64,000 nucleotides of DNA from Actinophytocola sp963826035 (GTDB taxonomy: Bacteria; Actinomycetota; Actinomycetes; Mycobacteriales; Pseudonocardiaceae), in the NCBI GenBank assembly GCA_963826035.1, contig CAWGVZ010000010.1, forward strand, positions 620,001 through 684,000, written 5' to 3'. Every line of letters begins with the position of its first letter. Position 1 is the stretch's first letter. The notes below the pieces were generated by a model, which worked only from the letters and a program-made list of their open reading frames with translations, was not told where the DNA came from and searched no databases. Position numbers and translations under genes: made by a program. Shown in pieces: positions 41,266 through 50,086 of the stretch.

Positions 41266-42171
41266 CTACTCGGTAGTCGTGAGGATCACCAGCGAGCGGG
41301 CGGCCGGGCCCTCGTCGACGGCCAGCGCGATCGCCCGGCCGTCCGGGTCGAACACGCCGTAGGTGCCGGGGATGCCGGCCGCCGGCAGTTTCTGGCCCAG
41401 CTGCAGCGACCGCGCGCGCCGGTGGTCGACGTCGTGGCGCGGGAACGCGGCGGCCACCGCCTCGTTCAGCGGCAGCGACAGCGCGGGTGCGTCGGCCAGC
41501 TTCTCCAGCGTGGTGACCACCCGCAGGTCGAACGGGCCGACGCGGGTGCGGCGCAGTGCCGCGAGGTGGCCGCCGACGCCGAGCCCGGCGCCGAGGTCGC
41601 GGGCCAGCGCCCGGACATACGTGCCGGAGCTGCACTCGACCATGACGTCCAGGTCGATCACGCCGTCAGCGCGCGTCGTGTGCAGCAGGTCGAACCGGGA
41701 CACCTCGACCGGGCGCGCGGCCAGCTCCACCTGCTCGCCCGCGCGGACCCGGGCGTAGGCCCGCTTGCCGTCGACCTTCACCGCGCTCACCGCGCTCGGC
41801 ACCTGCTGGATGTGCCCGGTCAGCGCCCGGATGCCGGCGGTGATCGCGTCGTTCGCCACATCCGAGGCGTCCACAGTGGACAGCACCTCGCCCTCGGCGT
41901 CGTCGGTGGTGGTGGCCGAGCCGAGGCGGATGGTCGCCAGGTAGGCCTTCGTGTCGAGCGCCAGGTGGCCGAGCAGCTTGGTGGCCCGCTCGATCCCCAG
42001 GACCAGCACGCCGGTGGCCATGGGGTCCAGCGTGCCCGCGTGACCCACCTTGCGGGTACCCATGATCCGCCGCACCCTGGCGACGACGTCGTGCGACGTC
42101 ATCCCGTCCGGCTTGTCCACCACGACCAGTCCCGGTGGGACGACGACCCGCTGCTTCGTTGCTGCTGACAC
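41266..42171 (-). CDS. truB: tRNA pseudouridine(55) synthase
   Basis: A 301-residue enzyme making pseudouridine 55 in tRNA. KPDGMTSHDVV and HAGTLDPMATGVL with catalytic Asp49 are diagnostic, and SSGTYVRALARDLG closes the catalytic domain; the C-terminal PUA-like region is shortened. GTG start at 42171. It follows a large structured element that separates it from an MFS gene. Confidence 0.96.
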   Translation of the reverse strand: MSAATKQRVVVPPGLVVVDKPDGMTSHDVVARVRRIMGTRKVGHAGTLDPMATGVLVLGIERATKLLGHLALDTKAYLATIRLGSATTTDDAEGEVLSTVDASDVANDAITAGIRALTGHIQQVPSAVSAVKVDGKRAYARVRAGEQVELAARPVEVSRFDLLHTTRADGVIDLDVMVECSSGTYVRALARDLGAGLGVGGHLAALRRTRVGPFDLRVVTTLEKLADAPALSLPLNEAVAAAFPRHDVDHRRARSLQLGQKLPAAGIPGTYGVFDPDGRAIALAVDEGPAARSLVILTTTE

Positions 42172-42202
42172 GATGGAACATCCTCACACGAGGCCGAAGT
42201 TA

Positions 42203-42364
42203 GTGCCCCGTGGGCCTGGTCTGTCACCCGCCTCCGGCGCCCACGCGGCCCCTGGCGGCGTTGGCGCAAAGAGCAAGTACAACCCGGTACGAGCCCTTTG
42301 CGCCGCCTTGCCAGGAACCACGTGGATCACCGGATCCGGGCAACGAACCAGGCCCACGGGGCAC
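42203..42364 (-). repeat. Large structured inverted-repeat element, long form (copy 2)
   Basis: Perfect 18-bp outer arms (GTGCCCCGTGGGCCTGGT at 42203-42220 and its complement at 42347-42364). Inside lie GCGGCCCCTGGC (42245-42256) and GCCAGGAACCAC (42310-42321), a GGCGCAAAG/CTTTGCGCC stem, and the loop AAGTACAACCCGGTAC (42275-42290). The loop and the two inner boxes are the reverse complement of those in copy 1. It starts at the MFS stop codon. Confidence 0.87.
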
Positions 42365-43674
42365 TAAGCCGGTGCGAGGTCCCATGCGCGGCGGCGGATC
42401 TGCACGGGCACGTCCTCGCCGCGCTCGGCCGCGTCGAACACGGCCGCGCGGGCGCGGCGCCACCAGACCGACGTGCGCCACAGGCCGAGCAGCAGCACCG
42501 CCACCACCGACAGGAACGCGATCCGGAACGCGGTGCTGGGATCAGCACCACCCGCCACGTCGAGCAGCAGGCCAACGGCGAGCGCCGACACGGTGATCGC
42601 CACGAAGCCGCCGACGTTCACCACGCCGGTCGCCGTTCCCACCCTGCGCAGCGGGTTGTAGTCCCTGGCCAGCGCGAAGGCGATGGTCGAGGCCGGGCCG
42701 CCGATCGAGAGCACGGCGAAACCGGCGACCAGCACCGGCACGGGAACGTGCCCGGCCGGCCAGCCGAGCAGCACCGCCCAGGTGCCGACCGCGGCGATCA
42801 GGTAGCCGACGACCATGGGGGTGCGCCACTCCGGACGCCGGCTGATCACCGTGCCGACCGTCGGTCCGCCGACCACCGCGCCGACCACCAGGATGCCGAC
42901 GACCAGGCCCGCCACCGGCTCGGTCAGCCCCTGCGCCTGCACCAGGTACGGGAAGCCCCACAGCAGGCCGAGCATGGCCGGCGCGAACATGGTGGAGAAG
43001 TGCACCCAGAAGCCCAGTCGCGTGCCCGGCGTCCGCCAGGCGGCGCTGACCTGGGCACACACCGTGCGCAGCGACTGCGCCTCGACCGGCTCGGGCATCA
43101 CGCCCGCCGGGTTGTCGCGCACCCGCAGCACCAGGACCACCGAGTACAGGGCGGTGACCGCGCCCGCCACGGCGAACGTGGTGGTCCAGCCGGCGCTGCC
43201 GAGCAGCATGGACAGCGGCAGGGTCGAGGCGAAGTTGCCGAGCGCGCCGAGCGCCGCGGTGAACGACGCGACCGCGGCGTAGCGGCGGGCCGGGAAGTGC
43301 GCGGCCACCAGGCGCAGCACGCTGACGAACGTCATGGCGTCACCCACGCCGAGCACGGCCCTGGCGAGCAGGCCGAGCGGGTAGGAGGTGGCGAAGGCGA
43401 AGATCAGTTGGCCGGTGCCCATGAGCAGCGCGGCGACTGTGAGCACCCGCCGCGCGCCGAACCGGTCGACCAGCAGGCCGGTCGGGACCTGCATGGCCGC
43501 GTAGACGCCGATCTGGAGGACCGTGAACATGCCGAGCGCGGCCGGGCCGAGCCCGAACCGTTCGCTCGCGGCGAGGCTGGCGACGCCGAGCGACGTTCGG
43601 TGGAACACCGCCGCCAGGTAGACGAAGACCGCGAAGGCCCAGATGACAAGCGCCTGGTTCTGGCGGTACTGCAC
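42364..43674 (-). CDS. MFS transporter
   Basis: A 436-residue twelve-helix transporter. Helix 2-3 loop VPTGLLVDRFGARRVL is the MFS motif A, and LARAVLGVGDAMTFVSVLRLVAAHFPARR is typical of the nitrate/hexuronate-like branch. Substrate unknown. The C-terminal cytoplasmic tail is Arg-rich. It is alone, with a 114-bp gap to the upstream MATE gene; its TAG stop is part of a structured element arm. Confidence 0.88.
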   Translation of the reverse strand: MQYRQNQALVIWAFAVFVYLAAVFHRTSLGVASLAASERFGLGPAALGMFTVLQIGVYAAMQVPTGLLVDRFGARRVLTVAALLMGTGQLIFAFATSYPLGLLARAVLGVGDAMTFVSVLRLVAAHFPARRYAAVASFTAALGALGNFASTLPLSMLLGSAGWTTTFAVAGAVTALYSVVLVLRVRDNPAGVMPEPVEAQSLRTVCAQVSAAWRTPGTRLGFWVHFSTMFAPAMLGLLWGFPYLVQAQGLTEPVAGLVVGILVVGAVVGGPTVGTVISRRPEWRTPMVVGYLIAAVGTWAVLLGWPAGHVPVPVLVAGFAVLSIGGPASTIAFALARDYNPLRRVGTATGVVNVGGFVAITVSALAVGLLLDVAGGADPSTAFRIAFLSVVAVLLLGLWRTSVWWRRARAAVFDAAERGEDVPVQIRRRAWDLAPA

Positions 43675-43788
43675 AACACTCCGTTCGGCGTCCCGGTCAG
43701 GTTCCTCCTGTTACAGCGCTCGACGATACCGAATCGTTAGCGTGGCTAAGCGTGTGCTCCACCACACCTGACCTGCGTGTTCTCATGG

Positions 43789-45108
43789 TCACACGGAGCG
43801 AACGGCACCGGTGACCGCCCAGCGGCCGGACCGCGCGCGGGCGAGCACGGTGGCCAGCCGGACGAGCATGAACAGCGACAGGCCCGTCCAGATGCCGACC
43901 AGTCCCCAGCCGAACGCGAGCGACGCCCACACCATCGGCAGGAACCCGATGAGCGCGGCGCTGATCGTCGCGGTGCGCAGGAACGCGGCGTCGCCCGCGC
44001 CGAGCAGCACCCCGTCTAGCGCGAACACCACACCCGCGATCGGTTGCAGCGCGACGAAGAACCACCACGCGCCGGGGATCTCGGCGAGCACGGCGCCGTC
44101 GGAGGTGAACACCTGCGGCAGGACGCCGGCGAGCGCGGCGAACACCACCCCGAGCGCGCAGCCGAACACCAGGCCGTAGCCGGTGATCCGCCAGGACAGG
44201 TCGCGAGCGGCGCGCTCGTCGCGGGCGCCCAGGGCCGCGCCGACGAGCGACTGCGCGGCGATGGCGAGGGAGTCGAGGACGAGCGAGAGGAACGTCCACA
44301 GCTGGAGCACCACCTGGTGCGCGCCGACCGCTGCCGTGGAGGTGTGCGCGGCGACCGTGGTGGCCGAGACGAAGCAGGCCTGGAACGCGAGGCTGCGCAG
44401 GACGAGATCGCGGCCGAGCACGAGTTGGGCGCGCATCTTCGCCGGTTCCGGGCGCAGCGGAGCGTCTTCGGTGAGCAGCGCGCGGACGAACAGGCCGGCG
44501 GAGATCACCTGCGCGGCGACGTTGGCGACCGCCGAGCCCTCGAGGCCCCAGTCAAGTCCGTACACCAGGACCGGGCACAGGATCGCGGAGATTCCGTTGC
44601 CCGCCAACACATAGCGCAGCGGCCGGCGGGTGTCCTGGACGCCGCGCATCCAGCCGTTGCCGGCCATGGTGACGAGGATGAACGGGACGCCCAGCAGCGC
44701 GATACGCAGCCAGGAGACGGCGCTGTCGGCCACCTCCCCCGGCCCGGCGAGCACCTCGGCGATGGGTTGGGCGAGCAGTTGACCGGCCAGCACGAGCACC
44801 AGCCCGACGGCCAGCGCGAGCCAGGTGGCCTGCACCCCTTCGGCCACGGCGTCGGTCCGCCGGCCCGCGCCGTGCAGCCGGGCCGCGCGGGCGGTCGTCC
44901 CGTAGGACAGGAAGGTCAACTGGGTGGAGATCTGGGCGAGCACGATCGCCCCGACGGAGAGCGCACCGAGTTGAGTGGCGCCCAGATGCCCGACGACGGC
45001 CGTGTCGACCAGCAGGTAGAGCGGTTCGGCCGCGAGCACCCCGAGTGCCGGGACGGCGAGCCCGAGCACCTGGCGCGGACCACCCGGTAAGGTGCTATTA
45101 CGGCTCAC
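43789..45108 (-). CDS. dinF: MATE family efflux transporter, DinF-like
   Basis: A 439-residue multidrug/toxin exporter with twelve helices in two MATE repeats. AVPALGVLAAEPLYLLVDTA and GHLGATQLGALSVG are MATE hallmarks and place it with DinF. The GTG at 45108 starts VSRNSTLPGG; a TACATT -10-like hexamer lies shortly upstream, so the message is leaderless or nearly so. Its position beside a transporter cluster and DHH/rbfA equals Rv2836c in M. tuberculosis. A divergent CGNR regulator probably controls it. Confidence 0.9.
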   Translation of the reverse strand: MSRNSTLPGGPRQVLGLAVPALGVLAAEPLYLLVDTAVVGHLGATQLGALSVGAIVLAQISTQLTFLSYGTTARAARLHGAGRRTDAVAEGVQATWLALAVGLVLVLAGQLLAQPIAEVLAGPGEVADSAVSWLRIALLGVPFILVTMAGNGWMRGVQDTRRPLRYVLAGNGISAILCPVLVYGLDWGLEGSAVANVAAQVISAGLFVRALLTEDAPLRPEPAKMRAQLVLGRDLVLRSLAFQACFVSATTVAAHTSTAAVGAHQVVLQLWTFLSLVLDSLAIAAQSLVGAALGARDERAARDLSWRITGYGLVFGCALGVVFAALAGVLPQVFTSDGAVLAEIPGAWWFFVALQPIAGVVFALDGVLLGAGDAAFLRTATISAALIGFLPMVWASLAFGWGLVGIWTGLSLFMLVRLATVLARARSGRWAVTGAVRSV

Positions 45109-45115
45109 GCCCCTG

Positions 45116-45125
45116 ACACTAATGT
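45116..45125. promoter_or_regulatory. Shared divergent promoter core with partial dyad
   Basis: The 28-bp gap between dinF and the CGNR gene holds ACACTAATGT, an imperfect dyad that supplies -10-like hexamers in both directions. A regulator bound here would act on both genes. Confidence 0.4.
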
Positions 45126-45136
45126 AAGGATCGCAA

Positions 45137-45661
45137 ATGGACAACGCCGATTACCTGGACGTGGCGCTGCGCCTGGCGAACGCCACCCTGGACTCGGTGC
45201 CGGCGCTGCGGGCCGCGCTGCACGAGGAACCGTGGTGGTCCGAACGGGCGTCCTCCGATGACCTGGAGGCGCTCCGCCCGGTGGCCGCCGGCCTGCGGTC
45301 AGCGCTGACGGCGGCGGTGGCGGCGGACTCGACGGCGGTGCTGCGCGAGGTGAACGCGCTGTTGACCGCCCACCCGGCGCACCCCCGCCTGTCGGCCGGC
45401 CACGGCGCGGACCCCGACTGGCACGTCCACATGGCGGACCCGACCTCGAGCCCGGCGACGGAGGTCGCGGCCGCGGCGGCGTGGGGCATCGCCCATGGAG
45501 TTGTCCATTATGGGCTCACGCGCTGGGGTTCCTGCGGGGCAACGGACTGCGGCAACTTCTACCTGGACACGTCGACCAACCGCACGAAGCGTTTCTGCTC
45601 GGCCCGCTGCGCGAACAGGGTGCACGTGGCGGCGTTCCGCTCCCGCCAGAAGGAGGCGTGA
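45137..45661 (+). CDS. CGNR zinc-finger regulator
   Basis: A 174-residue putative transcription factor: an N-terminal ABATE-like helical domain and a C-terminal CGNR zinc finger with CGATDCGNFYLDTS (Cys133, Cys138) and RFCSARCANRVHVAAFR (Cys154, Cys158). The four cysteines bind zinc and the basic end contacts DNA. The ATG at 45137 follows AAGGA. It is divergent from dinF and likely regulates it. Confidence 0.88.
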   Translation: MDNADYLDVALRLANATLDSVPALRAALHEEPWWSERASSDDLEALRPVAAGLRSALTAAVAADSTAVLREVNALLTAHPAHPRLSAGHGADPDWHVHMADPTSSPATEVAAAAAWGIAHGVVHYGLTRWGSCGATDCGNFYLDTSTNRTKRFCSARCANRVHVAAFRSRQKEA

Positions 45662-45790
45662 GCACGCCGGGGTGTGGCCTCCGGCCCCCGGTTCAACGCT
45701 ACGGCAAGCCACCGACAGTCCACGCGCCCAACGACCCGTTTGTCCACACCCGCCAAGCAATCCACAGGCAAGATCGGGACCAGCCGCCAG

Positions 45791-45824
45791 TGTCGGTGTC
45801 CGCCGGTAGCCGCGGACACCGACA
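45791..45824 (+). terminator. Hairpin terminator downstream of the CGNR gene
   Basis: A perfect 13-bp stem, TGTCGGTGTCCGC with GCGGACACCGACA, closes an 8-base loop about 130 bases after the stop. Confidence 0.75.
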
Positions 45825-45890
45825 AACGCGCCGGAAGCGGCTCTCCCCGGCCCACAGCCAACTGGCGGTGGACAACCCGACCCAACCCCA

Positions 45891-46175
45891 GCGAGTCCCC
45901 CGTTGAAACCCGGCGAGTCCCACGTTCAAACCCGGCGAGTCCCACGTTCAAACCCGGCGAGTCCCACGTTCAAACCCGGCGAGTCCCACGTTCAAACCCG
46001 GCGAGTCCCACGTTCAAGCACCGCGAGTCTCCCTCACGGGACATCCGAGTTGGCGGTTCGCGGACCAGACCCGCGGGCGCGAACCGCCGACTCACGTGTC
46101 GGGAGAGGGGGGACTCGCGCGGGTTGAACGTGGGACTCGCCGGTCGCGAACGGGGGACTCGCGCGGGGGCGACGC
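45891..46175. repeat. 22-bp opposed repeat array (family B)
   Basis: Left arm: six 22-bp units at 45891, 45913, 45935, 45957, 45979 and 46001 (GCGAGTCCCACGTTCAAACC type; the middle ones identical). The centre is a hairpin GAGTTGGCGGTTCGCG/CGCGAACCGCC. Right arm: opposed units GGGACTCGCGCGGG, GAACGTGGGACTCGCCGG and GAACGGGGGACTCGCG. It fills the convergent gap between the CGNR gene and the GH109-like gene. The rest of the 524-bp gap holds only the hairpin at 45791. Confidence 0.94.
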
Positions 46176-46185
46176 AATCCGCCGG

Positions 46186-47562
46186 TCAGGCGGGCTTCTC
46201 CGAGTCGGTGCCCGGGTGCGGGGTCTGCCAGCGGCCGCGGGTGAAGTCCGGGAACGGGATCGACGCGCCCTTGCCCTTCACCGACAGGATGCTGAGCGGG
46301 AACGGGGCGTTCCACGCGGCCGAGTCGTACACGTCGATGTCCGGCGGCAGCCCCAACTGCATGGTCTGCACCAGGCGCCACAACATGATGTAGTCCATGC
46401 CGCCGTGCCCACCGGGACCGGGGCCGACGTCGGTCCACAGCCAGTGGTCGTGCGCCGCGTAGTCGTCGAACGAACCCCACTGATGGCCGCTCATATCCGG
46501 CTCCAGGTAGATCCGCGGCGGGTAGTCCTCGAAGACCCCGCGCGTGCCCGCCAGGTGGTTGAGCCGCGAGTACGGGTGCGGGTTGGACACCCCGTGCACC
46601 AGGTGGATGACCCGACCGCGAGCCGTCTGGATGAGGCTCATGGTGACGTCACCCTTGACGTAGCGCTCGCCCCACGTCTCGTCCCCCGCCGGCATGTGCT
46701 GCTCGCGGTAGTCGGCCAGACCGAGCGCGGGCGTGCTCATCGACGTCATGCGCACGAACTTGTCGCCGCGGTGGAGATCCATGTACGCGGCCACCGGGCC
46801 GAGGCCGTGCGTCGGGTAGAGGTCGCCGTCGTACTTCGTGTGGAAGCTCCGGCGCCACTGGTCCTCGTAGTATGTCTTGGAGAACAGCAGTTCTCGCAGG
46901 TCGTGCAGGTAGGCGCCGGACGCGTGCAGCAGGTCGCCGAACAGCCCCTCGTGCGCCATCCGCAGCGCGCGCATCTCGTTGCGGCCGTAGTTGCAGTTCT
47001 CCAGCTGGATGCAGTGCCGCTGGGTGCGTTCCGACATGTCGACGAGCGCCCAGAGATCCTTCAGCGTCAACCCCATCGGGGTCTCGACGCCGACGTGCTT
47101 GCCGCCCCGCATGGCGTCCAGCGACATGGGGGTGTGCCACTCCCACGGGGTGGCGATGTAGACGAAGTCCACGTCGTCGCGGGCACACAGCTTCTTGTAG
47201 TCCTCGTCGCCGTCCGTGTAGACGGCCGGCGCCGGCTGGCCGGCGTCGGTGACCACCTTGGTCGCGCGCTGCGCGAACTCGGGACGGATGTCGCAGAGCG
47301 CCGAGACCTTCGCGCCCGGGATGGCCAGCAGCAGCGGGAGCATGCCGCCGCCGCGGTTGCCGAGCCCGATGATGCCGAAGCGGGGATTGGGGGTGCTGGC
47401 GAACGGCACGCCCATCATCGACTTGCCCTTGGCCGCCGGCCACGAGTTCTCGTCCTCGCCGAGCCCTTCCGCCTGCGCCACGGCGGTGCCCGCCACTCCC
47501 AGCCCGACGCCCGCGATCGCCGCGCTCCGCAACATGGCCCTGCGCGAGACGGATTCACTCAT
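46186..47562 (-). CDS. GH109-type NAD-dependent glycosidase (Gfo/Idh/MocA fold), Tat-exported
   Basis: A 458-residue Gfo/Idh/MocA protein with a twin-arginine signal (SRRAMLRSAAIAG, Arg7-Arg8). The Rossmann loop is FGIIGLGNRGGG and the family 109 segments ATPWEWHTPMSLDAM, HCIQLENCNYGRNE and HGLGPVAAYM are present. GH109 enzymes remove alpha-N-acetylgalactosamine using tightly bound NAD, which fits Tat export of a cofactor-loaded enzyme. ATG at 47562 with GGGGAAC upstream. It stands downstream of an amino-sugar-type transport and isomerase cluster. Confidence 0.87.
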   Translation of the reverse strand: MSESVSRRAMLRSAAIAGVGLGVAGTAVAQAEGLGEDENSWPAAKGKSMMGVPFASTPNPRFGIIGLGNRGGGMLPLLLAIPGAKVSALCDIRPEFAQRATKVVTDAGQPAPAVYTDGDEDYKKLCARDDVDFVYIATPWEWHTPMSLDAMRGGKHVGVETPMGLTLKDLWALVDMSERTQRHCIQLENCNYGRNEMRALRMAHEGLFGDLLHASGAYLHDLRELLFSKTYYEDQWRRSFHTKYDGDLYPTHGLGPVAAYMDLHRGDKFVRMTSMSTPALGLADYREQHMPAGDETWGERYVKGDVTMSLIQTARGRVIHLVHGVSNPHPYSRLNHLAGTRGVFEDYPPRIYLEPDMSGHQWGSFDDYAAHDHWLWTDVGPGPGGHGGMDYIMLWRLVQTMQLGLPPDIDVYDSAAWNAPFPLSILSVKGKGASIPFPDFTRGRWQTPHPGTDSEKPA

Positions 47563-47670
47563 TGCACGTTCCCCGTTCCATTGTGCGTGAAACAGCGCCA
47601 ATACGAGCACTATCACACACAAGATGGCGACAAAGCTACGCCCAATCGGAGTACCCGCCCAACACTCCCC

Positions 47671-47866
47671 GCGAGTCCCACGTTCAAGCCCGGCGAGTCC
47701 CACACTGGGGACGGGCGAGTCCCACACTCGAGCCGCCAGCCCCGGACTCGCGAAGGTGGGACTCGCTGGGGTCTGAACGTGGGACTCGCTGGGTCTGAAC
47801 GTGGGACTCGCTGGGTCTGAACGTGGGACTCGCTGGGTCTGAACGTGGGACTCGCGAGGGTTTAGC
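47671..47866. repeat. 22-bp opposed repeat array (family B), tandem gene gap
   Basis: Forward units at 47671, 47693 and 47715; opposed units starting GAACGTGGGACTCGC at 47775, 47797, 47819 and 47841, all in 22-bp steps. The last unit abuts the stop of the SIS gene (minus strand). The remaining 47563-47670 is an AT-richer stretch that probably holds the GH109 promoter. Confidence 0.93.
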
Positions 47867-47867
47867 G

Positions 47868-48728
47868 TCAGGTGAGGATTACTGAGCGGGTCAGGTTGCG
47901 CGGGCGGTCGGGGTCCAGGCCGCGGGACTCGGCCACCGCCTCCGCCAGTCGGTGCGCGCGGACCAGGTCGGCGAGCGGGTCGCCGCCCGCCCACTGCTCC
48001 ACGTGCGCGCCGATCTCCCGCAGCTCGGCCACCAGACCGTCCGGCGCCGGACCGAAGACCCACACCGCCCGGCCGGGCGCGGCGATCGAGATCGGGCCGT
48101 GCCGGTACTCCATCGCGTAGTACGACTCCGTCCACGCCTGCGCCGCCTCGCGCAGCTTCAGCGCCGCCTCGTTCGCCAGGCCGATCGTCCAGCCGGTACC
48201 GAGGAACGTCACCTGTGACGCCGCCACCAGCACCGGCGAGAGGGGATCGGACAACGCCGCCGACGCCCCCAGGCCCGACACGTCCTCCCCCAGCGACGCA
48301 CGCAGCAGCACGAGCGCGCTCGTCGCGAACCTGGTCTGCACCACCGACCGCTCGTCCGCGAAGTCCAGCGTCACCAACGAGTCCGCGGCCGACGCGATCG
48401 GCGTCGACCCGTCGGCCGTCAGCGCCACGGTCGGCACCCCGGCCGGCACCCTGCCCAACGCCGACAGCACTTCGCTCGTGGTACCGGAACGGGTCAAAGC
48501 GATCACCCGGTCGTAGCCGCGGTCCTGGAACTCCGACGCCGGCCAGGCGTCGGTCACCCCGCCGCGCAGCGCCGCGTACGACTGGGCCATGTAGTACGAC
48601 GTCCCGCACCCGATCATCGCCACGCGCTCCCCCGGCACCGGCAGCACCGACGCCACCGATGACGCCAGCGACGCTGCACGTTCCCAGCACGCCGGCTGGC
48701 TGGCGATCTCGTCCCACAGGTACGTCAT
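47868..48728 (-). CDS. SIS-domain sugar isomerase/deaminase (AgaS/GlmS-like)
   Basis: A 286-residue protein with two SIS domains: MIGCGTSYYMAQSYAAL and ALTRSGTTSEVLSALGR in the first, FLGTGWTIGLANEAALKLRE and ESYYAMEYRHGPIS in the second. These match the isomerase half of GlmS and AgaS-type galactosamine-6-phosphate deaminases, so it should act on amino-sugar phosphates. ATG at 48728 has GGGGAG upstream. It is transcribed in the same direction as the ABC cluster but after a strong terminator, so it has its own promoter. Confidence 0.88.
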   Translation of the reverse strand: MTYLWDEIASQPACWERAASLASSVASVLPVPGERVAMIGCGTSYYMAQSYAALRGGVTDAWPASEFQDRGYDRVIALTRSGTTSEVLSALGRVPAGVPTVALTADGSTPIASAADSLVTLDFADERSVVQTRFATSALVLLRASLGEDVSGLGASAALSDPLSPVLVAASQVTFLGTGWTIGLANEAALKLREAAQAWTESYYAMEYRHGPISIAAPGRAVWVFGPAPDGLVAELREIGAHVEQWAGGDPLADLVRAHRLAEAVAESRGLDPDRPRNLTRSVILT

Positions 48729-48804
48729 GAGCCACTCCCCTACTGCTCGAATTTGCTTGCAAGGTACCTGCTTCACGCATGTTCGCGCAAAGTAAAGAGA
48801 CACA

Positions 48805-48838
48805 AAACAGCCCGGGACCGATCGGCCCCGGGCTGTTT
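48805..48838 (-). terminator. Strong intrinsic terminator after the ABC ATPase gene
   Basis: AAACAGCCCGGG and CCCGGGCTGTTT (12-bp perfect stem, 10-base loop) followed on the transcribed strand by TTGTG. It begins 12 bases after the ATPase stop. Confidence 0.9.
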
Positions 48839-48850
48839 CGCAGCAAAACC

Positions 48851-49966
48851 TCAGTCGGGCAGGCGGTCGCCCGTGTCCGCGTCGAACAGGTGCACCGCAC
48901 CCGGCTCCGGGACCAGGCCGACCTTCTCCCCACGCTGGAACGCCGACATGCCCGGCGCCCGCACGGTGATCGGCGGCGGCGCGGCCGTGTCGTCGGCCGC
49001 ACCGTCGGCGGACAGGTGCTCCGTGCTGGTCGAGCAGTACAGGAACTGGTCGCTGCCCAGTTCCTCCACGACCTCGACGGTGGCCGAGATGCCCTCGCCG
49101 GCCGGCCTGAGGGTCCAGCCCTCCGGCCGGATGCCGACGACCACACCGGTACCGGTGAGCGCCGAGCGCTGCGCGGGCGTCAGCTCGATGGGCTGACCAC
49201 CGATGACCGCGCCTTCACCGTTCACGGTCGCCGGGATCAGGTTCATGGCGGGCGAACCGATGAAGCCCGCCACGAACAGGTTCTTCGGCCGGCCGAACAG
49301 GCCGATCGGGGTGTCGCACTGCTGCAACAGACCGTCCTTCAGCACGGCCACCCGGTCGCCCATGGTCATGGCCTCGACCTGGTCGTGCGTGACGTAGATG
49401 GTGGTGACGCCGAGCCGGCGCTGGAGCGACGCGATCTGCGTACGGGTCTGCACGCGCAGCTTGGCGTCGAGGTTGGACAGCGGCTCGTCCATGCAGAACG
49501 CCTGCGGGCTGCGGACGATGGCCCGGCCCATGGCGACGCGCTGGCGCTGACCACCGGACAGCTTGGCCGGCTTGCGGTCCAGGTACTGCTCGAGGTCGAG
49601 GAGCTTGGCGGCCTCCATCACGCGCTCGGCGCGCTCGGCCTTCGGCACCTTCTTGATCTTGAGGTGGAAACCGATGTTGTCGGCCACCGTCATGTGTGGG
49701 TACAGCGCGTAGTTCTGGAACACCATCGCGATGTCCCGGTCCTTCGGCGGGAGGTTGGTGACGTCGCGCTCACCGATCCGGACAGCGCCCTCGTCGACAC
49801 CCTCCAGGCCAGCGAGCATGCGCAACGTCGTGGACTTGCCGCAGCCGGACGGGCCGACCAGGACGAGAAACTCGCCGTCCTCGACTTCCAGGTCGAGCTG
49901 GTCGACTGCCGGACGCTCGGTCCCCGCGTAGTAGCGGCTCGCGCCCTCAAAGGTCACAGTTGCCAT
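48851..49966 (-). CDS. Sugar ABC transporter ATPase, MsiK/UgpC-like
   Basis: A 371-residue MalK-type ATPase energising a sugar importer. Walker A GPSGCGKST (Lys44), Q-loop FQNYALYPHMTV, signature LSGGQRQRVA, Walker B and DEPLSNLDAKLR, then a regulatory TOBE/OB C-terminal domain with an Ala/Asp-rich insertion (GADDTAAPPP region). ATG at 49966 has AAGGA upstream. It is last gene of the SBP-permease-permease-ATPase operon and ends at a strong terminator. Confidence 0.93.
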   Translation of the reverse strand: MATVTFEGASRYYAGTERPAVDQLDLEVEDGEFLVLVGPSGCGKSTTLRMLAGLEGVDEGAVRIGERDVTNLPPKDRDIAMVFQNYALYPHMTVADNIGFHLKIKKVPKAERAERVMEAAKLLDLEQYLDRKPAKLSGGQRQRVAMGRAIVRSPQAFCMDEPLSNLDAKLRVQTRTQIASLQRRLGVTTIYVTHDQVEAMTMGDRVAVLKDGLLQQCDTPIGLFGRPKNLFVAGFIGSPAMNLIPATVNGEGAVIGGQPIELTPAQRSALTGTGVVVGIRPEGWTLRPAGEGISATVEVVEELGSDQFLYCSTSTEHLSADGAADDTAAPPPITVRAPGMSAFQRGEKVGLVPEPGAVHLFDADTGDRLPD

Positions 49967-50086
49967 GGACTGTCCTTCCTCTCGCCGGTCTGAGACCGAA
50001 CGACGTTGTCGGCCCGGTCGAAAACCGGCGCGCCAGCACAATCTAGAACAACAAACGGGTGAACACCACGATTCAGATGCACCAAT

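Noticed and set aside
45891..46175. CRISPR array
   Set aside because: Units are contiguous with a 22-bp period and no unique spacers, arms are opposed, and no cas gene is present.
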